Source: Reticulitermes lucifugus (taxonomy: Eukaryota; Arthropoda; Insecta; Blattodea; Rhinotermitidae). From it: a stretch of 21,348 bases of DNA. The notes under the pieces were generated by a model. The model saw only the letters and a list, made by a program, of their open reading frames with translations. It was not told the DNA's origin and made no database searches. This document shows, piece after piece, positions 1-8,259 of the stretch. The number at the start of each line of letters is the position of its first letter. Position 1 is the first letter of the stretch. The position numbers were made by a program, and so were the translations under genes. The DNA is taken from assembly GCA_026260175.1 (NCBI GenBank), contig JAKCWW010010635.1, positions 1 to 21,348 of the forward strand, given 5' to 3'.

Positions 1-262
1 TACGTGCTACATGCCCCGCCCACCTCATTCTTCTCGAATTGATCACCCGAATAATATTTGGTGTGGGTGGTCAACGCCACGCCCCGGTCGCTTTACCTTC
101 GGGAAAGAGGCCCGGTACCCAATGTCCAGGAGGCTGGGTGGGCCCCTGGGCCGGTCTGGACGGGTGCGAAAAATCTCGACCCCTACCGGGATTCGATCCC
201 CGGACCGTCCAGCCCGTAGCGAGTCGCTTTACCGACTACGCTGTCCCTGCCCAGTCTCATTC
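1..262 (-). repeat. tRNA-derived SINE, family 1 (copy 1)
   Basis: Read on the minus strand, this begins with a tRNA-like head holding RNA polymerase III internal promoter boxes. The A box TAGTCGGTAAAG lies at 227-238 and the B box GGATCGAATCC at 189-199. The tRNA-unrelated body follows, with CCCACCCAGCCTC (complement at 130-142), a TGGGTACCGG block and a GGGGCGTGG block. The same body reappears on the plus strand at about 14866-14935, which shows a dispersed family rather than a tRNA gene. The left side runs off the window edge, so the 3' tail and target duplication cannot be judged. Plus-strand ORFs across it are incidental. The family name is not recognised. Confidence 0.8.
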
Positions 263-346
263 TTGAAGCTCTTTCTTGTGTCCTTGTATAACCCGCAGGC
301 TAGCCTAGCGTATTGAAACGTTAATTTAATTCTGAAGATTCAGAGA

Positions 347-510
347 TTTTGTGTCAGTTTACACTAGTCCGAGGAGTGTGATGATCAGCGCATTGACACG
401 TTTGGTGTTAATTTATAATAGTCCAAGGAGTGTGATGATCAGCGCATTGACACGTTTTGTGTTAATCTGTAATAGAGGAGTGTGATGATCAGCGCATTGA
501 CCAATTTTGT
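347..510. repeat. Three-unit minisatellite, 54/50-bp period
   Basis: The block GGAGTGTGATGATCAGCGCA recurs at 373, 427 and 477, giving spacings of 54 and 50 bp. Each copy is preceded by a variant of GTGTTAATTTATAATAGTCC and followed by TTGACACGTTT or TTGACCAATTT. The last unit has lost a few bases before GGAG. Small minus-strand ORFs here repeat the peptide NALIITLL because the DNA repeats; they are not credible genes. Confidence 0.85.
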
Positions 511-829
511 TACCTTGTGTTTTAACACGGTTTTGGACAGCGACATTGAAAGAACAGGATGTAGGTGAAAATATAGCCCCGGCAGTTTGAAACTGTGATT
601 GTATTGCCCCTTGCATCTCATTAATTGGTTGAGTAATGTAATGTACGATCGATCTGGCTGTGAGGCATACCGGCCGTGTTTGGAGCCGAGGTTATTACGT
701 ACATATGTCTATGTGACAGGTGATTTCTGCGTCCAAGAGCGTGAAGGGCCCACATAATTATTTACTTTAGTTGTCGCCTTTCAAGTCATTTGTCTGTGAA
801 GTGATTTGCATTATGTAATATTCACGTGA
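511..829. other. Non-coding, no feature recognised
   Basis: No long ORF, RNA gene or repeat could be recognised between the minisatellite and the ORF starting at 830. Confidence 0.5.
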
Positions 830-1069
830 ATGCTTGGGGTAACCTCGATGACTTGTAGTGAATATCTGTCAGAAGTGTTTGGTTCGCTGTTTGAACATGT
901 TGTGCAGTCAGACTCTACGCCACAAGGCCACTACGTGCTGAATGACGTGGACCCACTGGCGTACTTCTGTGCAGCCTCCTGGCTGCTGGCGCAATTAACT
1001 TTGCTACTCAAGATTCAAGTCGTCAGGGATGTTACACCGTGTCGGCTCAAAGAGTCACCAAAGTTTTGA
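830..1069 (+). CDS. Unidentified 79-codon ORF, tail in repeat sequence (doubtful)
   Basis: An open frame with an in-frame second ATG at 848 encodes a mildly acidic, protein-like stretch (MTCSEYLSEVFGSLFEHVVQ onward) with a hydrophobic segment AASWLLAQLTLLL near residue 48-60. The last ~17 codons, around VVRDVTPCRL, come from DNA resembling the GGGATGTGACACCGT block of the hammerhead repeat at 1552-1685. The C-terminus is therefore repeat-derived and the stop is not a natural gene end. No family is recognised. It may be an exon fragment upstream of a repeat insertion, or chance. An ORF of this length is expected by chance in a window this size. Confidence 0.15.
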   Translation: MLGVTSMTCSEYLSEVFGSLFEHVVQSDSTPQGHYVLNDVDPLAYFCAASWLLAQLTLLLKIQVVRDVTPCRLKESPKF

Positions 1070-1439
1070 AGGAACTAGAACCTTCTAAACGTCGGGCAAC
1101 TATTTATCAGTCGACTTGGAACTTCAGCAGCGCCGCTGACATAACGTCGTATCTCTCGGGTTTCCTGTGTGTTGTTTCATGACCACGATCCATGAGCTGG
1201 TTAGTGCTTACGTTCTGCACGGTAGATCCATAATATGACCCTAGGAACTTGAAAAATACCTGTAGTAGTGCTGTACGTACGCCTGAGTGTGACGCGAAAA
1301 ACGGAAGTTATATAAAAGGTGGACTGTAACGTCTTTCAATAAATCTCTGACCTCTCCCCGATTATACCCAACAAGTTCAGTGTTTACAGAAGTCAGTATG
1401 GCGTTTACGAATCTTAAGGTGTAAATTCTCACTTTGCAT
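1070..1439. other. Non-coding; isolated TATA-like box at 1311
   Basis: Nothing coding is supported. A consensus-like TATAAAAG lies at 1311-1318 on the plus strand, but no convincing initiator or downstream gene supports a promoter. The short minus-strand ORF ending at 1241 overlaps the hammerhead repeat and is discounted. Confidence 0.3.
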
Positions 1440-1545
1440 GGCTGTTGTTCATCAGTCACCCTGAAGATGGAGGCAGTATGTTTCTCTGAAACTTCGGATC
1501 GTTTAACCACTACACCGGGCAGAAACCCAAAATAAGACCATCATT
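1440..1545 (+). ncRNA. Degenerate hammerhead-ribozyme repeat (Penelope type), plus copy
   Basis: The core reads CTGAAGA (1461-1467), a stem-II-like segment TGGAGG...CTCT, then GAAAC (1488-1492). This is the order CUGANGA, stem II, GAAA seen in hammerhead ribozymes. Stem II is imperfect (CTCT faces GGAG) and stem I keeps only two GC pairs, so cleavage is unlikely. The following sequence (CACTACACCGGGCAGAAACCC) is a diverged form of the tail in the inverted neighbour at 1552-1685. Likely a decayed Penelope-like terminal repeat. Confidence 0.5.
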
Positions 1546-1551
1546 TTAATC

Positions 1552-1685
1552 TTAAGATGGCAGCCTTCTGGGATGTGACACCGTTACGTCTGGTAGATGG
1601 TTATCATCGTGCCGTGTAGTCTGGTAAATGGCTATTAGCCTTTCGGAGGAACATACTCCCTCCATCTTCAGGGTAGGATAAATAT
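1552..1685 (-). ncRNA. Degenerate hammerhead-ribozyme repeat (Penelope type), minus copy
   Basis: On the minus strand, CTGAAGA (complement at 1665-1671) is followed by a spacer T, a perfect 5-bp stem II GGAGG/CCTCC (1659-1663 with 1645-1649) and GAAA (1641-1644). After GAAA comes GGCTAATAGCC in place of the short CRUGU-type closing seen in intact copies, and stem I does not pair well, so this copy is decayed. Its tail ends with a CATCCCAGAAGGC block that is shared with the fragment at 17221-17300. It sits tail-to-tail with the copy at 1440-1545. Confidence 0.6.
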
Positions 1686-1705
1686 ATCTTCCACCGTTTA
1701 ATTCA

Positions 1706-2220
1706 TTTTAGGCGCTTTCGCAAAATTGCGAAAAGCGGCTGTTAGCTTCGTCATGTGTCTGTCCGTCCGTCCTTAATGGAGCAACTCGGCTCCCACTGCA
1801 CGGATTTTCGTGAAATTTTATATTTGAGGATTTTTCGAAAATCGAGGAATTTCAGTTTTCATTAAAATCTGACTTGAATAACGGGTACTTTACATGAAGA
1901 TCTATGTACATTTATGATAATATCTCGCTTAATTCTTCTTATAATGGGAAATGTTTCAGGCAAAAGTTGTAGAGAAAATCAAAACACACATTTTGTGTTC
2001 AGTAACTTTTTTCCGAAAATCGTGCCGTTTACGAGATAATGTGGGAGAATGCGGTAGAACCACACAGACCACAGACGACAATATAATACTGCGCATGCAC
2101 TTTACATGGTAGATAACTAAGGCTACAGACACACACTCAGAATATGTAATTCTTATTGCTTTTCCGCGGCAACAATGGTTACGCGAACGCGCCTTAATGT
2201 TATGTTTGTGTACGTGCCTG
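1706..2220 (-). mobile_element. TIR/hairpin repeat family M, copy A
   Basis: One end is TTTTAGGCGCTTTCGC followed by GCGAAAAGC, a terminal hairpin, then a GCTTCGTCATG block and a run of GTCC repeats (about 1735-1775). The other end is GGCAACAATGGTTACGCGAACGCGCC, ending at 2193. The outer motif GGCGC(G/T)TTCGC is inverted at the two ends. Copies B (3061), C (7260) and D (11644) share both or one of these ends. The middle, around 1905-1985, is strongly similar to 11660-11760. No transposase is encoded, so it is a non-autonomous MITE-like repeat. Homology trails past the inverted motif to about 2220, so the boundary is uncertain. Confidence 0.7.
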
Positions 2221-2509
2221 TCTTCTTATAAGTAACTTGAAGCTTCAAAATTAATGGACTCTAGCGTTATAAGCTTCATTATTTTGTGTAGACGGGCCCC
2301 AACTGACGCATTTTCAGACTTGGACAATTTGTTAAAAAGTTATAAAACACTTTTGAAACGCGCCGCATTTTTTCTTCCGGGAATGAAAACGAGTTGAGAC
2401 GAAGGTGGCAGAAGAATACTGCTGGGCGGTAACGCATGCGGTAGGGTGTCATGCTACGGCCGATCAGGTTTGAATGTGTTGGAGTTTGGATTTCAACTCG
2501 ACTGCCTTT

Positions 2510-2510
<1 letters not shown>

Positions 2511-2553
<43 letters not shown>
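2511..2553. repeat. (TG)n(TA)n microsatellite
   Basis: GTGTG passes into about 19 TA dinucleotides without interruption, a simple-sequence repeat likely to be length-polymorphic. Confidence 0.97.
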
Positions 2554-2556
<3 letters not shown>

Positions 2557-2844
2557 GACCATGTGCATACTTAATTCCGACGTGGGCAAAATTCGACTTG
2601 CGCCGGACCCTCCGGAATGTAACTGTGGCCTTAATTCGGACAGTGTCTGTATACTACGTTGAAAATTTTACCTCGTACTTGCATCTGGTTGAATGTATTG
2701 AATGCATATTAGTGTCTTAGACTCCGCACACGTTTAGGCCTAAATACAAGTTTTAATATTCATATATGGACGTCGGCAAGTCGTTCCTTTTTTCACAGCG
2801 GAACGATTAGGGAGTCAGGGTGAAAGAGAAATACGCTCTCAAGG

Positions 2845-2868
2845 CTGCAGTGCAGTGCAGTGCAGTGC
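2845..2868. repeat. (TGCAG)n short tandem repeat
   Basis: The five-base unit TGCAG is repeated four times in succession, ending in TGCCTCAG. Confidence 0.9.
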
Positions 2869-3060
2869 CTCAGATTGGCTCTCCGACTGGTTTTATGGAT
2901 TCGCAAATAGAGTGACACTACAATCGTGATTTGTTCTTGGTTTTAACTATATATTCTCGTCAGCATCCCACGGGAAGTAAACTCGTACACTCTTACTTCA
3001 CTCATATCAATCCACTAGTTTCACTTTTCTTCAACTAACAAATGGCGAAGTTAACAAGAT

Positions 3061-3465
3061 TGGCAGTATACGTCTAACGTAAAATTGTGGCGCGTTCGCG
3101 TAACCGTTGTTGCCATGGAAAAGGAACATTACGTTCCCTTTGTATTGTTGACTTACATGTAGCTGTCAACAATATAAAAGTGTACAGTGTTGCTATTGAA
3201 GTGCAACAATGGGTTCTCTTTGCACTGTTGAGCTACAAGATATTTCGTGCTGCTTCAACAGTAAAAACGTCTTTATGTAAAGTGCCGTATATTTTTGCGC
3301 GATTTAGACGAACTTTGCAGTTTTTCGACAGAGTTTCGTAAAAGTCCCCAGTATCAAATTTTACGAAAATCCGGCCAGTGGGGGTCGCGCTGGTATATGG
3401 GGGTAGACGGACGGAAATGACGAAGCTAGTAAGCGCTTTTCGCGACCTGGGCGATCTACTTAAAA
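3061..3465 (+). mobile_element. TIR/hairpin repeat family M, copy B
   Basis: The left end is GGCGCGTTCGCGTAACCGTT (3089 onward), the right end is ACGAAGCTAGTAAGCGCTTT followed by TCGCGACCTGGGCG and TTAAAA. It is the inverted counterpart of copy A. Left-flank similarity to copy C starts at the GGCAGTATACGT block at 3062. The internal block CAAATTTTACGAAAATCCGG followed by CCAGTGGG matches copies C and D. The plus-strand ORF at 3087-3341 lies wholly inside this repeat and is not considered a gene. Confidence 0.7.
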
Positions 3466-3512
3466 CCGGAAGCTATGCCGTCATTTATCAATGTCCCTAA
3501 TTGTGCCGCCAT

Positions 3513-3779
3513 TAGGGCCGGACTAAGGGGCGGGCCAGCCGGGCAGCTGCCCGGGGCGTCGACCTTTAAGTCGCGCTAAGACGTCACTGGAATCGTGGTG
3601 CTAGTAAACTCAGGTTTTCACAAACGAAAGTATTTCTCAAAGATTATCATAAATTTGGGCACGCACCCTATAAAAGGTTCGACAGCCCTATCCTAGGCCG
3701 AAAAAGTTTAAAGAATATCGGTTTTAAGAGGCGCCAAATTGTCCTTCCTGCGGCGCCCATATGTCTCGGACCGGCTCTG
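3513..3779. mobile_element. hAT-type MITE with perfect 8-bp TSD
   Basis: The element is bounded by imperfect terminal inverted repeats, TAGGGCCGGACTAAG at the left and the complement CAGAGCCGGTCCGAG at the right; CAGAG is typical of hAT ends. It is flanked by the identical 8-bp direct repeat GCCGCCAT at 3505-3512 and 3780-3787, the duplication length made by hAT transposases. The 267-bp body has no transposase. The GC-rich subterminal GGGCAGCTGCCCGGG is a local palindrome. A TATAAAAGG motif inside is probably fortuitous. Confidence 0.88.
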
Positions 3780-3787
3780 GCCGCCAT

Positions 3788-4736
3788 GTTGCACCGTTTG
3801 TGAACCATTTTATAACTAATTGTGTCGAGAAGAAAGCAATTGGAGTTGCCCTTTTATGCATTTATGTGTTGAATTAAACCTTCACGTTGTCACAAACAGG
3901 TGTGGAATTTCGGATGTCAGTCGTCATCAATCCGTGTTTATCCGCGGCGCGGAGTGTTTGAATTAGCACAACCATTTTGTGTAGCTGATCAGCTGGTGTC
4001 ACAGAAGAGTGTTCCGGCAGTGTAAGACAATGTCGCCTTACGATGCAACTCCACTACTTCCCTCTTATGGTCAGATTGCCTGTTTTCCGTTCTTAGTATG
4101 TAGGTGCTGTTACTCTAGGTCATTGGCCTAACATTTGTCCTTATTTCTCGTATATCTTCATTGAAACGAATCGTGTTCATTCTACTCAAAACTTTAGTCA
4201 GGAAATCCCGAAGGGAAACAGTCACTTAAACGACTTGATTATAGGTGGAAGGATAATATTAAAGTGGGGCTGGAAACAGTAGAATGTGAGGATAAGCGGT
4301 AGGTTAAACTGGCCCAGAATCGGGTCACGTTGCGGGGTTTTGTGAACACCATAATGAACTTCTGTGCTGCATAAAAGACAGGAAATTTCTCTACTGACAT
4401 CCTGTCAGGTTTTCAGGTAGGACTCGGCTATATCGACTTCATTGGTTTATTAGTTTTCCTCTCCGTTGTTCTTCCTCCCGCATCTTTGTAAGGAATTCGA
4501 GTTTCGCAGTGCCTGACCCATTCCCATAAAGTCTAATAATGTGTTGTTTATACAATGTCCTGGGGACTTCAAACGAGCATCGCTGGCTCTGGCGCCTACT
4601 GCCTCATTTCCAGACTTTCAGTAGGCCTATTTCTACCACACTTACTTGGCCTTGTAGAAGCTCAGCTTAGGCCTTGGACGACAATGGACAGGAGGGCGGT
4701 CAATCATAGCTATATTTGCAATACATTATTGAATGA
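3788..4736. other. Non-coding, no feature recognised
   Basis: About 950 bp without a recognisable repeat, RNA or supported coding exon. A 77-codon frame starting at 4555 has no recognisable family and runs straight through the hammerhead at 4737-4787, so it is discounted. Confidence 0.45.
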
Positions 4737-4787
4737 TACAATGCGACGTGTTTCGGCCTTTATAGAAAGCCATCGTCAGGCATTATA
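4737..4787 (-). ncRNA. Hammerhead ribozyme motif, intact core (Penelope type)
   Basis: On the minus strand the order is stem I TATAATGC, CTGACGA (complement at 4773-4779), a spacer T, stem II GGCTTT/AAGGCC with loop CTATA, GAAA, a two-pair stem III (A-C, loop AC, G-T), cleavage-site C, then stem I partner GCATTGTA. Stem I is eight pairs including one GU; stem II is six including one GU. Every catalytic-core position of the CUGANGA...GAAA...UH pattern is present. The one-base spacer after the CUGANGA box is shared with the other copies here. Minimal stem III is known in Penelope-like retroelement hammerheads, which are thought to act as dimers. No reverse transcriptase lies nearby. Confidence 0.8.
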
Positions 4788-5569
4788 AAATACTGAAACA
4801 AAGAATGTTTACATACAACACAGTGTATTTCTTTGTTACGTAGTTGAGATCGCAGCTGTACAATGTTGTACATGTTGTAGAAGCCGAAACAAACTAAAGA
4901 TAAAAAAAAAATCTGTATTATTAAAATATTTTAAAATTTCAAATTGAAAGGAAGAGTCTTCGTAATAAAGAGGCCTCGAAGGACGCCTTAGGGGCACAGA
5001 AATCTGTGTAATGAATGCGGTGTAATGTCACGTTCTTTTATTGTCCAAAGCGAGCTGATACAGTGTGATTGGCAACAGTAGTCGCCATCGAGTTCTGAAT
5101 GTCCTTGAGAACACTCACGTTAACATTTGTTCATACGGTTTCATGTGACATTTACCGTTACTGGCCATCAGCTTTTACTTTCTGAACGTATATGAATGAA
5201 ACTTCAATTCCAGAAATTAAATTAAAAAATTGAGTGTGTATGCAACAGATACGCCAAAGGCATGTTAAACGTGGCAAAAATATAAGCCGAGATAAAGATC
5301 AGAGGGGAAGCAAATGATGCCATTGTTTGGGTGCACTTAACGTGACCGAGGGTTTTATACCGTGCAGGCTGTGTAACTGTACTGCAGGTAACACGCCGGT
5401 AGTCTCAAAAGGACAGCAGAGTGCGTGAGAATCACATTATTTTTTTCTCATTATTACGGAAAAGAATGTCTTCCTCATTTTATAAATTCTTTGACCAATT
5501 TAAGACTCTGTCTCCAGTTGTCAGGATAGCTGAAAAGAGTTTGTTCTTAGAAAGGCTGCCAACTATATT
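4788..5569. other. AT-rich non-coding, no feature recognised
   Basis: An AT-rich stretch with a poly-A/AT patch near 4904-4945. No repeat ends, RNA gene or supported exon are visible. The ORF at 5421 overlaps the hAT MITE at its 3' side and is discounted. Confidence 0.45.
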
Positions 5570-5577
5570 GAATAAAC

Positions 5578-5759
5578 CATGGGTCTACAGTCCGCGGCCC
5601 GCCAGAATGTATTATGCGGCCCGCTGCCACATTTGTAAATTATGTACACACTATAAAATTTACACAATAATTTAGGCTGTTCTTTTTCCACGTGCGGCCC
5701 CCGAATCATCCCACAATAACGGGCGTGGCCCTTTGACGTGAAAATGTTGGACACCTAAG
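5578..5759. mobile_element. hAT-type MITE with near-perfect 8-bp TSD
   Basis: The left end is CATGGGTCTACAG and the right end is the complement of CTTAGGTGTCCAAC, imperfect terminal inverted repeats like the common hAT pattern ...GGTGTCCAAC. Flanks are GAATAAAC (5570-5577) and GATTAAAC (5760-5767), an 8-bp duplication with one mismatch. Subterminal GCGGCCCGC and GTGCGGCCCCC blocks are typical of this hAT MITE group. It is 182 bp and non-autonomous. Confidence 0.8.
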
Positions 5760-5767
5760 GATTAAAC

Positions 5768-6259
5768 AGTACCTGCGTGACATCTATCGCAAGGATTCAG
5801 ACGCCCGGTGAACAGCCCAGGCCGATTAAAACAGTAATAGGCTCCGGAAAAGTATCGAAACATGAAACTAGAACTTCTAGCATCTCTATACAGTACGTAT
5901 CTGTTTGCGGATCTTTTACCCAGCATCACAGTTAATTGTAACTTCGACATTATATCTTGTCAGTTTCGTATACCCGTGTCGGGATCTAGCAGAATTTTAA
6001 GCCCGTGTTCTTTTTTTTAACCAGCCTTTTTTTTTAAGTCGTCGGTTCTGAGAATCTCGCACTGACATCTCAGCAGAAGTCACTGCGGAGTTAACCATTC
6101 ACCGCTTTATGCCGAGGTTAAGAATGCCTGCAGCTATAACTCTTTGTCTTATACGGCGTCATGGGCGACAGGACCAATTTTGCCCTACCTTTCTAACGTA
6201 TTACCATGACGTAATTTCTACCTTCTGTGCGTATTAGACCTATAGGCTGTCTACGTATT
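5768..6259. other. Non-coding; possible decayed 5' part of transposase locus
   Basis: Two poly-T runs lie near 6010-6035. The N-terminal part of the neighbouring transposase relic may have decayed into this region but could not be traced. No other feature is seen. Confidence 0.35.
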
Positions 6260-7075
6260 TCGTTGTATCGGCAAAGAAGTAAGAAAATCAACAAGACAAA
6301 ACTGCCCTATGGTCAAGCACGCTACAGTCGACAGTGCACAAAATCCTGCTTATGAACTGGTTTGAGGTGTAAAACTTACAAATATCAGTTGTTGCAACGT
6401 TTAATTGCCCAAACAAGATATAAGAAGTCCGCTACACATTTGGCTACTTACGGCCAAAATCGTGTTCAGTGACGAAGCCACGTCTCAACTGTTAAACCAA
6501 CATAACATTAGAATCTGGGGGAGCAACAATCCGCGTGCAGTGGTTGCAGGTACAAGGGACAGTCCAAAGTTCAATGTCCGTTGGCGTTGTATCCAAACAA
6601 AAAGTGTTTTGCTGAATGCACGGTGACTGGTGTACTGTACCGAGACATGTTGGACGAATGCCTCTTGCCGATTGTGATAGCAGAGGTTCCTCATTGCATG
6701 CTGTTACAACAGGACGGACGCTTCCTAATTTTCACATTGCAGTTCGGGCGGGACTTACTGGATGGAACATTTCCACGGAAATGAATTGACCGAGGCGGCC
6801 GTATCACTTGGCAGCCTCTCTCCGCTGGCCTTACACCAATTGATTCCTTCTTATAGAGGTACATACAGGATGCTGTTGACGTTCCACTATTGCCCTCCAC
6901 TTTGCCGGAACTTGCCGGGAAGAAGTGAGCTGCATCGTCTACAGTTACACCCGCCTTGCTGACAAAAGTGTGGACTGATCTTGAATACAGACATGATATA
7001 TGTTTGGTTACTCATGGGACACTCATTGAGCATGTGTACACTGTTAAGTGGGGCCACAAGAACTTGATTACATAA
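6260..7075 (+). pseudogene. Tc1/mariner-like (IS630 superfamily) transposase pseudogene
   Basis: A DDE transposase relic is spread over several frames. First come EVRKSTRQ and, in another frame, STVHKILL (about 6275-6345), like the helix-turn-helix linker region, then KTYKYQLLQRLIAQ (from 6373). The catalytic region follows: VFSDEA (first Asp codon 6471-6473), HNIRIWGSNNPRAVV, a frameshift, TVTGVLYRDMLDECLLP, LLQQDG (second Asp 6713-6715), another shift, then LTPIDSFL (third Asp 6842-6844). The normally adjacent SPDL reads SAGL. The C-terminal signature LEYRHDICLVTHGTLIEHVY reads to a stop at 7073-7075. At least three frameshifts and several stops show it is dead. It resembles insect transposases with the RIDVCRVT..HIEHL end. 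Terminal inverted repeats were not found. Confidence 0.88.
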
Positions 7076-7259
7076 CCATTAGTGCTATGTTTAGTTTTCT
7101 TTCTGTGCCTCTTACTTCTGAGCAATATTGCATTAAAATCGTATCGTGTACATTTCATGTGTACACTCTGTATTATCCGTAGGTCTTTCCAGAATGTTTT
7201 ACACGTGTCATTCCGGTCGCGTTCTCTTGATTTGATATCCAAATAGTAGGAATACGATC

Positions 7260-7623
7260 GGCAGTGTACGTGTAACATGGCACGTTCGCTTAACCATTGT
7301 TGCTATGGAAACGAAGCAGTACGGTTTCTGAGTGTTGCTGACTCACATGTCACGTTGAGTGTTGCATAACAATGCTTTTACGGCGAATTTATGTCGCCGG
7401 CAACAATCAAACCTACTTACGTCTTCATGTAAGGTGCCCGATGTTTTTTGTCCGATTTGACTGAATTTGAATTTTCTGTACACATTTTCCTAGAAAGTCA
7501 CCAATATCAAATTCCGCCGAAATCCGCCCAGTGGGAGCCGCGCTGATACATGTGAACAGACGGACGGATCGACATGACAAAGCTAATAGGCGCCTTTTGC
7601 GACTATGCGAACGCGCCTAAAAA
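7260..7623 (+). mobile_element. TIR/hairpin repeat family M, copy C
   Basis: The left end is GGCACGTTCGCTTAACCATT (from 7279) with upstream homology to copy B beginning at 7260. The right end is the GACATGACAAAGCTAATAGG block, then a hairpin in which AGGCGC pairs with GCGCCT around GACTATGCGAA, ending TAAAAA. The terminal motif GGC(G/A)CGTTCGC is inverted between the two ends. The body carries CGCCCAGTGGGAGCCGCGCTG, as in copy B. It starts about 185 bp beyond the dead transposase, but there is no sign that the two are related. Confidence 0.7.
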
Positions 7624-8259
7624 TAAAGCACTGCAGTTTAGGCCGAGATGAACAAGAGGTGTGAGCCATACCGTTGTGCGGGGTGAGTAAACTGCGGCCG
7701 ACTCATTCTGAAAGCCGTTAATGCCTTATTCATAATACGGAGGCCGTGACGCCAAGTTGTGAGCTGTCTCCGGGTGACTGAAACGCCGGCAGCTGGAAAT
7801 TACATCCACAAATAAGCGTTCACGTTTATGCACGTTATTATCACCAAGCGCTAAGTGCCAGTTCACAGGTTTTGTTACCACGAATGGGTGACAATTTATG
7901 ATTGATGGAATTTGATTCGTACGGAGTGACAGTGTTCGCCGCAGACTGGCTATGTCGGGGGTTCTTGACGCTTTTCGGTCAGGAGCTTCACGACCCACAG
8001 TTCCGCTTTGGGCTAATAACTCGTTTCTTTTTAATTACTTTTCTGTTGTCTAAAAGTTGAGTATATTATATGTATTTATGTTAAAATATAAATGGCACTG
8101 TAGAAATTAGGTACTTGTACGCAATAATACTATTACCATATAATGACTAATTATTTATTAGCAGTATTTTTGCAGAGTCACAAATATTAGAAGAACTGCG
8201 CAATATTGAAACAGTTATCGGCATACTAAGGTGAACCTTGACTTTGCCAAAGTATTGAA
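7624..8259. other. Non-coding, AT-rich, no feature recognised
   Basis: No recognisable repeat or exon. A 90-codon minus frame at 7726-7998 has no recognisable motif. The part after 8030 is strongly AT-rich and could be decayed flank of the hAT element to the right. Confidence 0.4.

Larger units (their letters stand above)
2221..3060. other. Spacer between inverted M copies, no gene seen
   Basis: This ~840-bp stretch separates inverted copies A and B. It contains a TA microsatellite and a short GCAGT tandem repeat but no coding or RNA signature. It may be unique host DNA or the interior of a larger palindromic element. Confidence 0.4.

Noticed and set aside
347..510. CRISPR-like array
   Set aside because: Units are 50-54 bp with related rather than unique spacers, in a eukaryotic repeat context; this is a minisatellite.
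1311..1318. TATA-box promoter
   Set aside because: TATAAAAG is present but there is no initiator at the right distance and no gene; the same string also occurs inside the hAT MITE near 3671.
1706..2193. Helitron because of a hairpin followed by CTAA
   Set aside because: Helitron hairpins lie some 10 bases before CTRR and the other end starts with TC; here the hairpin touches CTAA and the far end is an inverted GGCGCGTTCGC.
3087..3341. 84-codon plus-strand ORF
   Set aside because: It lies entirely inside repeat copy B and is not conserved in copies A, C or D.
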